From NCBI RefSeq assembly GCF_002803515.1, contig NZ_PHQX01000002.1, forward strand, positions 62,001 through 126,000: DNA of 64,000 nt, written 5' to 3'. The stretch is from Stenotrophomonas lactitubi. Lineage in GTDB: Bacteria > Pseudomonadota > Gammaproteobacteria > Xanthomonadales > Xanthomonadaceae. A program made the translations under genes and the position numbers. Under the pieces are notes generated by a model that saw only the letters and a program-made list of their open reading frames with translations, made no database searches and was not told the origin of the DNA. Every line of letters starts with the position of its first letter. Position 1 is the first letter of the stretch. Below are positions 11,091-19,067 of the stretch, in pieces.

Positions 11091-11504
11091 ATGGCATTCA
11101 GTAGTGGTGGTGGCAAAGGCCCCATGGCAGACATCAACGTCACGCCCCTCGTGGACGTGATGCTGGTGCTGCTGATCATCTTCATCGTCACCGCGCCGAT
11201 CATGACGTACCCGATCGCCGTGGACCTGCCGCAGCGCGTGCTCAACCCACCGCCGCAGCTGGTCGAACCGCCGCCGCCGATCGAGTTGAAGATCGACGCC
11301 AGCAACCAGGTCTCGTGGAACAACAGCCCGATCAACGCAAGCGAACTGCAGCAGCGGATGGAGCAGGAGGTCCAGCGTGACCCGACCAACCAGCCGGAAC
11401 TGCGGATCGATGCCAGCCCGGATTCGGAGTACGACGTGATGGCCAAGGTTCTGGCCGCCGCGAAGAATGCTCAGATGAAGAAGATCGGCTTCGTGCAGCA
11501 GTAA
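11091..11504 (+). CDS. exbD: Biopolymer transport protein ExbD (second copy, ExbD2-like)
   Basis: This 137-residue paralogue keeps the same N-terminus and membrane Asp as the first copy but differs strongly in its periplasmic part, which has a proline-rich linker ([16 protein letters not shown]). A 45-base stretch around the membrane helix is identical in the two genes (10713-10757 and 11142-11186), pointing to tandem duplication with conversion or strong constraint. In Xanthomonas campestris a second exbD is known to be dispensable for iron uptake but linked to plant interaction and pectin responses. A specialised role is therefore plausible here, beside a uronate catabolic island. Confidence 0.92.
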   Translation: MAFSSGGGKGPMADINVTPLVDVMLVLLIIFIVTAPIMTYPIAVDLPQRVLNPPPQLVEPPPPIELKIDASNQVSWNNSPINASELQQRMEQEVQRDPTNQPELRIDASPDSEYDVMAKVLAAAKNAQMKKIGFVQQ

Positions 11505-11542
11505 ATCGCTACACCGCAATACATCAGTCATGACGCGACTGC

Positions 11543-11574
11543 AGACGCCCCTGGAAACAGGGGCGTCTTTTTTT
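11543..11574 (+). terminator. Rho-independent terminator of the tonB operon
   Basis: Stem GACGCCCCTG (11544-11553) pairs with CAGGGGCGTC (11558-11567) around a GAAA tetraloop and is followed by seven T residues. Confidence 0.92.
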
Positions 11575-11593
11575 GAATGACATGCCTGCTCTT

Positions 11594-11645
11594 GGTAGGT
11601 GTCGACCTTGGTCGACACGTGGATCCACGCCATGCGTGGATGCGT
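11594..11645. repeat. GTAG-type REP element with paired hairpins
   Basis: GTAG at 11595-11598 is followed by GTGTCGACC-TT-GGTCGACAC (11599-11618) and then ATCCACGC-CAT-GCGTGGAT (11623-11641). These are two adjacent perfect hairpins with very short loops. The GTAG end and stem fit the SMAG elements of Stenotrophomonas. It lies between the tonB-operon terminator and cls. Confidence 0.75.
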
Positions 11646-11710
11646 CTTGCCGGGAACGCGTCTGGGAACAAATGCCGCTGACCGGTGCGTGTGCCCGCTA
11701 TGATCGGCGG

Positions 11711-13171
11711 ATGCTCGCCCTCTTCGATTCCGTGCGCCATTGGCTTGATGGCATCGCCCACCTGGGAACGATCCTGGCGGTGGCCTATCTGCTGTACCTG
11801 CTCGCCCTGACCGGCTGGATCATGCTGCAGAAGCGCGAGCCGGTGGCCACGCTGAGCTGGATCCTGTCGCTGGCGCTGCTGCCCTACCTCGGCCTCTTCA
11901 TCTACTACCTGCTGGGGCCGCAGAAGGTGAAGCGGCAACGGCTGCGACGCGGTCGCGCGCGCTCGGGCATGGAGCACTACAGCGATGTCTGCCCACCCGA
12001 TGCCGACTGCACCGAGCTGGCCAAGATCGCGCAGGCGACGACTGGGCTGGCGCCAAGCACCGCCACCGAAGTGACCTGGCTGGTCGACGGCGCAGCCACC
12101 TATGCTGCGCTGCTGGAAGCGGTGGCGCAGGCCCGTGACCATGTGCATCTGGAGTACTACATCTTCAATCCCGACCGCGCCGGCACCGCGTTGCGGGATG
12201 CCTTGCTGGAACGGGCGAGCGCCGGTGTGCAGGTACGGCTGCTGCTGGACGCGGTGGGCTCCTCCGCCGTGCGCCAGCGCTTCCTGCAGCCCCTGCTGGA
12301 TGCCGGCGCGGACGTGGTCTGGTTCCATCCGCGGCAGCTGCTGAAGCCGTTCAAACGCCCCTGGTTGAACCTGCGCACGCACCGCAAGCTGGTGATCGTC
12401 GATGGCCGGCTGGCGTTCACCGGCGGCATCAATATCACCGACGACGAAGACGAAAGTCGCAACCCGAATGCCTATCGCGATCTGCACATGCGCCTGCGCG
12501 GGCACGTGGTGCGCAGCCTGCAGTTGGTGTTTGCCGAGGACTGGTTGTACGCCAGTGGCCAGGATCACTCGCGGTTCGACATCGCCCGGCTGTGGCCGAG
12601 CGATATGGCCCTGCGCGGCGACGGCGCGATCGACGCGCAGGTGCTGGTCTCCGGCCCGGATTCGGGATGGGAGACGATCCACAGACTGCATGTGGCCGCC
12701 ATCCAGGAAGCACGTGAGCGGGTCTGGCTGGTGACGCCTTACTTCGTACCTGGCGAGGCGGCGCGGATGGCGCTGACGTCGGCGGCACTCGGCGGCCTGG
12801 ACGTGCGCCTGCTGGTGCCGAAGATGAGCGACTCCTGGTTCGTCACCCAGGCCGCCCGCTCGTACTTCGACGAACTGCTGCATGCGGGAGTGAAGATCTA
12901 CGAGTACGGTCCGCGCATGCTGCATACCAAGGCCTTCATCGCCGACGATGATGTCTGCATCGTTGGCAGCGCCAACTTCGACCACCGCAGCTTCCGCCTG
13001 AACTTCGAGCTGTCGATGATGATCAGCGACCGTGGCCGGGTGGCGGAACTGTCCCTGTTGCTGCAGTCCGAGTTCGAGCGTGCCACCCGCGTACACGACC
13101 AGGCAGGACGCTCGCTGTGGCTGCATCGGTTGCCCGAGGCCTTCGCGCGATTGGCCTCGCCGCTGCTGTGA
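11711..13171 (+). CDS. cls: Cardiolipin synthase (phospholipase D family)
   Basis: This enzyme condenses phosphatidylglycerol into cardiolipin in the inner membrane. From the ATG at 11711 the product is 486 residues, the usual ClsA length. Two N-terminal membrane helices (about residues 10-35 and 45-65) precede two PLD domains with HKD motifs: HRKLVIVDGRLAFTGG near residue 223 and HTKAFIADDDVCIVGSANFD near residue 403. The open frame extends 46 codons upstream, but that part crosses the REP element and lacks family character. The start MLALFDSVRHWLDG is therefore preferred. Confidence 0.92.
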   Translation: MLALFDSVRHWLDGIAHLGTILAVAYLLYLLALTGWIMLQKREPVATLSWILSLALLPYLGLFIYYLLGPQKVKRQRLRRGRARSGMEHYSDVCPPDADCTELAKIAQATTGLAPSTATEVTWLVDGAATYAALLEAVAQARDHVHLEYYIFNPDRAGTALRDALLERASAGVQVRLLLDAVGSSAVRQRFLQPLLDAGADVVWFHPRQLLKPFKRPWLNLRTHRKLVIVDGRLAFTGGINITDDEDESRNPNAYRDLHMRLRGHVVRSLQLVFAEDWLYASGQDHSRFDIARLWPSDMALRGDGAIDAQVLVSGPDSGWETIHRLHVAAIQEARERVWLVTPYFVPGEAARMALTSAALGGLDVRLLVPKMSDSWFVTQAARSYFDELLHAGVKIYEYGPRMLHTKAFIADDDVCIVGSANFDHRSFRLNFELSMMISDRGRVAELSLLLQSEFERATRVHDQAGRSLWLHRLPEAFARLASPLL

Positions 13172-13211
13172 GGCAGCGCTACACTGCGGCGGTGGCCCGG
13201 GGAGACTGACA

Positions 13212-13472
13212 ATGTACTGGCTGTACCTGCTGCTGGCGCTGGGCTGCTTCGCCTTTGCGTTGAAAACACCGAACATGGGGCTGATGTCACTGGCCCTGCT
13301 GGGCGCCCTCGCCTTCCTGCTGGCGTGGGTGCGTGGCCGTTACGTCGCACGCTTTGGCGACCTTCAGCGCGATCCGGCGACACTGGTGGACAGCGACGAA
13401 CTGCGGCGTCTGCGCGAACAGGCCAAGGTGACTCCGGCCGACGGCAGCGACCCTCCCTCTTACTCCCCGTAG
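13212..13472 (+). CDS. Small two-helix membrane protein, unknown function
   Basis: The 86-residue product starts at the ATG at 13212, preceded by GGGGAGACTGACA. It has two hydrophobic segments (about residues 2-18 and 23-42) followed by a charged, soluble tail ending in PPSYSP. I do not recognise a family. It ends 9 bases before pdxJ in the same direction, so the two are probably co-transcribed. Codon use is GC-rich like its neighbours, which supports a real gene. Confidence 0.7.
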   Translation: MYWLYLLLALGCFAFALKTPNMGLMSLALLGALAFLLAWVRGRYVARFGDLQRDPATLVDSDELRRLREQAKVTPADGSDPPSYSP

Positions 13473-13481
13473 TCCCGTTCC

Positions 13482-14225
13482 ATGACCCAGCTCAGCGTCA
13501 ACGTCAACAAGATCGCCGTCCTGCGCAACTCGCGTGGCGGTGCCGAACCGGACGTGGTGCGTGCCGCCCAGGCCTGCCTGGATGCAGGCGCGCATGGCAT
13601 CACCGTGCACCCGCGGCCGGACCGCCGCCACATCACCGCCGAGGACGTGCTGGCACTGTCGGCGCTGACCCGTGCGCGGGGCGTCGAGTTCAACATCGAA
13701 GGCAACCCGTTCGCGCCGCCGCGTGAGGGCTACCCCGGGCTGCTGCCGCTGTGCGCGCAGACGCGCCCGGCACAGGCCACGCTGGTTCCCGATGGCGATG
13801 GCCAGATCACCTCCGACCATGGTTTCGACTTCGAGCGCGACGCGCAGCGACTGCGCCCGCTGGTGGCCGAACTGAAGGCGATGGGCTGCCGGGTGAGCCT
13901 GTTCGTGGATGCCGGCAACCCGCTGCTGGAACAGGCGGCCGAGGTCGGCGCCGACCGCATCGAGCTGTACACCGGCCCGTATGCCGAGGCCCATGCTGCT
14001 GGCGACGTACGGGCAATGCTTGAACTGTTTGCCACCGCCGCACGCCGTGCACAGGCCGTCGGCCTGGGTGTGAATGCCGGACACGACCTGTCGCAGGACA
14101 ACCTGCGTGACTTCCTGGCCGATGTGCCGGAGGTGCTGGAGGTCTCGATCGGCCACGCGCTGATCGGCGAGGCGCTGTACGACGGCCTGGATGCCACGGT
14201 GAAGGGTTACCTGGCACTGCTGTAG
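13482..14225 (+). CDS. pdxJ: Pyridoxine 5'-phosphate synthase
   Basis: PdxJ closes the ring of vitamin B6 by condensing 1-deoxyxylulose 5-phosphate with 3-amino-2-oxopropyl phosphate. The 247-residue TIM-barrel protein shows the family landmarks: [17 protein letters not shown] at the N-terminus, a [13 protein letters not shown] phosphate/active-site region near residue 42 and [11 protein letters not shown] near residue 196. Length is typical (about 240-250). The ATG follows a 9-base gap after the small membrane-protein gene. The product is cytosolic and forms an octamer in characterised homologues. Confidence 0.95.
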   Translation: MTQLSVNVNKIAVLRNSRGGAEPDVVRAAQACLDAGAHGITVHPRPDRRHITAEDVLALSALTRARGVEFNIEGNPFAPPREGYPGLLPLCAQTRPAQATLVPDGDGQITSDHGFDFERDAQRLRPLVAELKAMGCRVSLFVDAGNPLLEQAAEVGADRIELYTGPYAEAHAAGDVRAMLELFATAARRAQAVGLGVNAGHDLSQDNLRDFLADVPEVLEVSIGHALIGEALYDGLDATVKGYLALL

Positions 14226-14527
14226 CAGTGCATGGGACTTCCCCGGCAGATTGAAGCCGGAGGACGTGCGGCAGGTCGCCGTATTCCGGCCTGGCGTGCG
14301 TCCCTGTAGCCGATCTTCCCATCGCAGCTGTTGAGACACCCGTGGCCCATGCTGGCCTGCCGCGGCGATGGCGCGCGCCCGGTCGCAAGCCACGCAACCC
14401 TGTGGACAAGTCTGGGGTCAACGTGCGGTCCCATACGCCTCCGCCCCTACAGCTACGTGAATCCTGCCCGCTTGCGCCGCCTGTGGTTAGCAATAACACT
14501 AATATCTCGTAACGGCCGGAGGGCAAC
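14226..14527. other. Intergenic region without recognised feature
   Basis: The 302 bases between pdxJ and the radical SAM gene contain no convincing ORF, hairpin terminator or REP element. The last 50 bases are AT-richer (around 14485-14510) and probably hold the promoter of the radical SAM gene, which has a GGAGG ribosome-binding site at 14518-14522. Confidence 0.5.
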
Positions 14528-15640
14528 ATGCAGCACCCCCCTCGCAACGCCCAGGCCGCCATCAAGGGCCGAGGTTCCACGTCCCACCTTGCCGGGCGCT
14601 TCGAAAGCACCGTCAGCGAGGCGGTGGACGACGGCTGGGCGATGGACGAGAGCGAAGAATTCCTCGCCCCTCGCCTGCGCACCGAAGTGCGTGCCGAGAC
14701 CGCGCGCAGCATCATCAGCCGCAACAACTCGCCGGACGTTGGCTTCAGCCAGTCGGTGAATCCGTATCGAGGCTGCGAGCACGGCTGCTCGTACTGCTTC
14801 GCGCGCCCCTCGCATGCCTATCTGAACCTGTCGCCCGGGCTCGACTTCGAGACCAAGCTGTTTGCCAAGACCAACGCGCCGCAGCTGCTGCGCAAGGAAC
14901 TGTCGAAGCCGGGCTACGTGCCGCAACCGATCGCGCTGGGCATCAACACCGACGCGTACCAGCCGATCGAGCGCAAGTTCAAGCTGACCCGTCAGCTGAT
15001 CGAGGTGATGCTCGAAACCAAACACCCGTTCTCGCTGATCACCAAGAACGCGCTGGTCGAGCGCGACATCGATCTGCTCGCACCACTGGCGGCGGAGAAC
15101 CTGGTCAGCGTGCATTTCTCGGTGACATCGTTGGATCCGCACCTGTCGGCAAAACTGGAGCCGCGTGCCTCGGCACCCCATGCGCGCCTGCGTGCGATGA
15201 AGCGCCTGCATGAAGCGGGCATTCCCGTCGGTGTGATGGTGGCGCCGGTGATTCCCTGGATCAACGACAGCGAACTGGAAGCCGTTCTGGAGGCTGCGCA
15301 CGATGCCGGCGCCAGCACCGCAGGCTACGTACTGCTGCGCTTGCCGCTGGAAGTGGCGCCGCTGTTCCGCGATTGGCTGGATACCCATCATCCGGATCGT
15401 GCCGCGCATGTGATGAGCACGATCCAGCAGCTGCGTGGCGGCAAGGATTACGACAGCCAGTTCGGCACGCGCATGCGTGGCCAGGGCGTATATGCGGAGC
15501 TGTTGAGCAACCGCTTCAAGCTGGCGCGCAAGCGCCTGGGCTTCAACGCGCAGAACAGCCACTGGCCGAAACTGGATCGCAGCCGGTTCGAGAAGCCGCT
15601 GCCACCGAAGGTGGATACGCCGCAGGGTTCGCTCTTCTAA
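14528..15640 (+). CDS. PA0069-family radical SAM protein
   Basis: The 370-residue protein carries the radical SAM cluster motif as CEHGCSYCFAR near residue 83 (CxxxCxxC), followed by a TIM-barrel core with NTDAYQPIERKFKLTR. The N-terminal stretch RGSTSHLAGRFESTVSEAV is characteristic of the PA0069/Rv2578c-like family, whose reaction is unknown. It resembles the spore-photoproduct-lyase side of the superfamily, which suggests a nucleic-acid or DNA-repair role, but that is inference. The gene stands alone, with AGGGC and GGAGG upstream of the ATG and a clear gap on both sides. Confidence 0.85.
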   Translation: MQHPPRNAQAAIKGRGSTSHLAGRFESTVSEAVDDGWAMDESEEFLAPRLRTEVRAETARSIISRNNSPDVGFSQSVNPYRGCEHGCSYCFARPSHAYLNLSPGLDFETKLFAKTNAPQLLRKELSKPGYVPQPIALGINTDAYQPIERKFKLTRQLIEVMLETKHPFSLITKNALVERDIDLLAPLAAENLVSVHFSVTSLDPHLSAKLEPRASAPHARLRAMKRLHEAGIPVGVMVAPVIPWINDSELEAVLEAAHDAGASTAGYVLLRLPLEVAPLFRDWLDTHHPDRAAHVMSTIQQLRGGKDYDSQFGTRMRGQGVYAELLSNRFKLARKRLGFNAQNSHWPKLDRSRFEKPLPPKVDTPQGSLF

Positions 15641-15833
15641 GGCGTGTACATCTGCTGTCGAATGCATCAGCGGTCCGTCGCGCCGTGCTGTGCTCAGCTG
15701 GTTGATGGGCAATGCATGAAAAAACATTACCTGTGTCCATTGCACCGTTGCATCACGCCGTCATACACTCGTTACAAACATGAATTCCCGATGACTGAAT
15801 GAGTCGGTCTCGGATGAGGAGCTAGGCAAGCGC

Positions 15834-18800
15834 ATGACGCACGTTGCAACAAGGAACACCCTGCAGTCCCGTCTTCTTCTTTTGCCGCTGCTTTCCCTGC
15901 CGATGACGTTGGCAACCGCGGCAAACACTCTCGAAACCGTTCAAGTCGTCGCCACGCGCCCTGCTGGAGGTGGCGGTGTAGGCGGTTTTGGATTTGGTGG
16001 CGGCAGTGGCGTCCACCTGTCCGAATCACAGATGGACAATGGCGGCGGCGGTGCGATTCCGACCGAAACCGCGAAGGAGCAGCCGACCGATGACAAAGAG
16101 AAGGACTGCAATGGTCGCAAGGGCAATCCTGTCGTTCTCTACAGCGGTAACAAGGTCGAGCCGGAACTCGATTTCGCCAGTCAGGGCGAAATGGGCCTGT
16201 TCCTGCAGCGCAATTACAATCATTACTGGAGCGCGACTGGACTGTTCGGCAATCACTGGCTGAGCAACTTCGACTATTCGCTCGCATTCACCGATGCAAA
16301 TCAGCTGGCGTGGGTGCAACGGCCCGACGGTCGCCGCATCAAGTACCTCAAGGATGCGGCCAGCGGTCGTTGGTATGAGGACAAGGCCCAGCCCATCGCG
16401 TACCTCTCCGCGAACGGCGATGGCACGTTTACGCTTCGAAACGAAAACAATGGGGCGGAGACCTACAACGCCGAGGGCTACATCACCCGACTCAGCAATG
16501 AGCAGGGTGTGAGCTGGACATTCTCCTATGTTGACCGCTACCTGCAGAAGGTGACCCACTCCTCTGGACGTAGCATCAGCTTTGGCTGGGCCAACGGGCA
16601 GGTTACCCAGGTGACCGATCCGGCCGGCAACATCTATCGCTACACCTATACCCCCAGTGTGTTCGGGAACGGACGTGGCCGGCTCGCCAGCTCGACGCTG
16701 CCAGGCACACCTGCAACGACGATCAGCTACCACTACGAAGATGCCCGCTTCCCGGGAGCCCTGACCGGCAAGTCTTTTGATGGCGTGCGCTATTCCACTT
16801 TTGCCTACGATGCGGAGCGGCGCGCCATCAGCACGGAGCACAATGGTGGCGTTGAACGGTTCCGCTTCAGCTACGCGGTTCGCAGCACCGAACCGGTGCT
16901 TCCGCCCCCCGCACCGACTCGGCCAGGTGGTTTCCGCACCGACGAAGAGCGTGGATGGTGCGAACAGCGCCCCGGAGGCTCACGCATCTGCTACCAGCCA
17001 CGCTCGCTGCCTGTCGATTCGCTGCCGATGGAGAGTGCTCTGGGTATGACGGCCGCCGCATCGCCTGGCCTGACGCGTCCGGTGGACATTGACGTCACCG
17101 TGGTCAATCCCCTCGGCCGTAGCACCACCTACACGTTCAAGGACGGAAAGATGGTGTCGACTAAGGGCGATCCATCGCCGAACTGCCCGGCAAGCTACAA
17201 GGAGCAGAGCTATGACGCGAACGGTTACCCCGACCTGGTTCATGACTTCCAGGACAATCTGACCAACTTTGACTACAGCGCACAGGGCTACCTGCTCAAG
17301 CGGGTGGAAGCTGTTGGCAGCTCTGCCGAACGCACCACGCTGCAGGAGTGGGATACCACGCGGAACCGACTGCTCAAGACAACGGTCGTGGGTGATCTCG
17401 AAGCTGCCTACACCTATGACGATCGTGGAAACGTAGCCAGTGTAACCGAGCGCAATTTGACGGCACGCGGGGTGCCCAGCCAGACGCGGGTGACCCGGAG
17501 CGTCTATACCTACCATCCCAATGGATTGAAGGCCTCCATCAAGGTCGACGGACCGCTTGCACAGGATGACGTTACCTCCGTCTTCAACAGCCAAGGCGAT
17601 CTGGCCAGCGTCACCAACGCACTCGGTCATACGGTCAGCTACTCCAACTTCAACGGACTGGGCTTACCGGGACGCATCGTCAATGCGAACGGTGGCGTGA
17701 GGGAGCTGACGTACGATGGACGTGGCCGTGTTGTGTCCGACAGAACCAGTTCCGCAACAGGCTGGGCCACCACGACCATTGGCTACACCCCTGCAGGCGA
17801 TATTGCCTCGCTCACGCAGCCCGATGGAGTGACCATCCGTTACAGCTACGATGCCGGACGTCGCCTGATACAGGAAGTCCGTTCAATGGGAGACGGCAAG
17901 TGGGCGTGGACGCGCCATAGTTACAACAACGCTTCCAATCGCACGCGTACCGAGGTCTCGCACACCGACTATCCGATCGATACGGTGGTCACAGGAACGA
18001 TTGACGAGATCACCCATGACGGGCAGTGGAACTGGTTCGTGCGTGGCTGGGCCTGCTCCACTGGATCGGCTGGGTCGATCCAGGTAGATGGCTACGCCGA
18101 TGGCAACATCTATCTGGGAAGCACTCAAGCCAACCTCGCCAGTGAGCCAGGGGTTGCTGCAGCCTGCCAAGCCTCAGGTAGTTCTTATCGATATCAGTTG
18201 CCGATCTCGCTAGCTCAGAGGCAGCAATTGGGCGGACGCAAGTTCTCCATCTATGCCCAGTCTCCGCAAGGTCGAAATCAGGATCGACCGCTTGCGAACT
18301 CAGGTGCATTCGCGATTCCATCGGCAAACATCGTCGGCGACATCGGTGGGGTGACCCAGGACGGCAACTGGAACTTCTTCGTCGAAGGTTGGGCTTGCTC
18401 GATGGGCGTGGACGCGTCGATCGATGTGCACGTCTATGCAGGAAGCTCCGCATGGACGGGGGGCACCTTCGTAGCCAGTGGCCGTGCCAACCTGGCAACG
18501 GACGGCAACGTCGCCAACGCTTGCCAAGCGCACGGCAATGCGTACTGGTTCAAGATCCCGCTCGATGCCAATCTACGATCAGCGCATGGTGACAAGGCGC
18601 TGTATGTTCATGGCATCTCGCCATGGGGCGGCGATCATCTGACGATCAATCGATCAGGAGCCTTCACCATACCCGCCGTCGTCCGCAATGCAGAACTGGT
18701 CAGCGCATCGGCATCACCCCGGCAGATATTCAATGGGGGCTCGTCGAATCTGACGTTCCAGTTCCGCAATACCGGCAACGTCGTGTGGAACCCTGGTGAC

Positions 18801-19052
18801 ACCTATCTGGCATTCGGAATCCTTCAGCTCAATGAAAGCATGGGCCTGGCTGGACCGGTGCCTCCTGGGGCAGTTGCAACCTTTACCAGAAGCGTTGGTC
18901 CGAAGAACACCGGCAATGGCAACGTCACCTTCATCTACAAGGCGCAAATGGCCTCTGGTGGTGCTGCGTGGGGCACGGAAGGGAGGGCGACATTGTCTGT
19001 TGAGAACAACAAGGGAAGCTGTGGCCGCGTTACCTGCGAACGGCCTCGGTAA
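15834..19052 (+). CDS. Secreted Rhs/YD-repeat protein, N-terminal part of a split polymorphic toxin
   Basis: The 1072-residue protein has a Sec signal (LLLLPLLSLPMTLATAA, cleavage near residue 30) and a Gly-rich linker. A DUF6531-like entry domain follows (NPVVLYSGNKVE, near residue 98), then YD-repeats to about residue 715, which form a shell-like cage in known Rhs/Tc proteins. Residues about 719-947 hold two tandem copies of a roughly 115-residue module containing DG(Q/N)WN(W/F)FV(R/E)GWACS. A C-terminal Ig-like domain follows (FQFRNTGNVVWNPGD, NBR1-type). The TAA stop at 19050 is in the same frame as the next ORF, which restarts 15 bases later. The shell is therefore interrupted, either as a natural two-gene arrangement or by a nonsense change. 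Confidence 0.8.
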   Translation: MTHVATRNTLQSRLLLLPLLSLPMTLATAANTLETVQVVATRPAGGGGVGGFGFGGGSGVHLSESQMDNGGGGAIPTETAKEQPTDDKEKDCNGRKGNPVVLYSGNKVEPELDFASQGEMGLFLQRNYNHYWSATGLFGNHWLSNFDYSLAFTDANQLAWVQRPDGRRIKYLKDAASGRWYEDKAQPIAYLSANGDGTFTLRNENNGAETYNAEGYITRLSNEQGVSWTFSYVDRYLQKVTHSSGRSISFGWANGQVTQVTDPAGNIYRYTYTPSVFGNGRGRLASSTLPGTPATTISYHYEDARFPGALTGKSFDGVRYSTFAYDAERRAISTEHNGGVERFRFSYAVRSTEPVLPPPAPTRPGGFRTDEERGWCEQRPGGSRICYQPRSLPVDSLPMESALGMTAAASPGLTRPVDIDVTVVNPLGRSTTYTFKDGKMVSTKGDPSPNCPASYKEQSYDANGYPDLVHDFQDNLTNFDYSAQGYLLKRVEAVGSSAERTTLQEWDTTRNRLLKTTVVGDLEAAYTYDDRGNVASVTERNLTARGVPSQTRVTRSVYTYHPNGLKASIKVDGPLAQDDVTSVFNSQGDLASVTNALGHTVSYSNFNGLGLPGRIVNANGGVRELTYDGRGRVVSDRTSSATGWATTTIGYTPAGDIASLTQPDGVTIRYSYDAGRRLIQEVRSMGDGKWAWTRHSYNNASNRTRTEVSHTDYPIDTVVTGTIDEITHDGQWNWFVRGWACSTGSAGSIQVDGYADGNIYLGSTQANLASEPGVAAACQASGSSYRYQLPISLAQRQQLGGRKFSIYAQSPQGRNQDRPLANSGAFAIPSANIVGDIGGVTQDGNWNFFVEGWACSMGVDASIDVHVYAGSSAWTGGTFVASGRANLATDGNVANACQAHGNAYWFKIPLDANLRSAHGDKALYVHGISPWGGDHLTINRSGAFTIPAVVRNAELVSASASPRQIFNGGSSNLTFQFRNTGNVVWNPGDTYLAFGILQLNESMGLAGPVPPGAVATFTRSVGPKNTGNGNVTFIYKAQMASGGAAWGTEGRATLSVENNKGSCGRVTCERPR

Positions 19053-19067
19053 CAAAGGACTGTCCAA

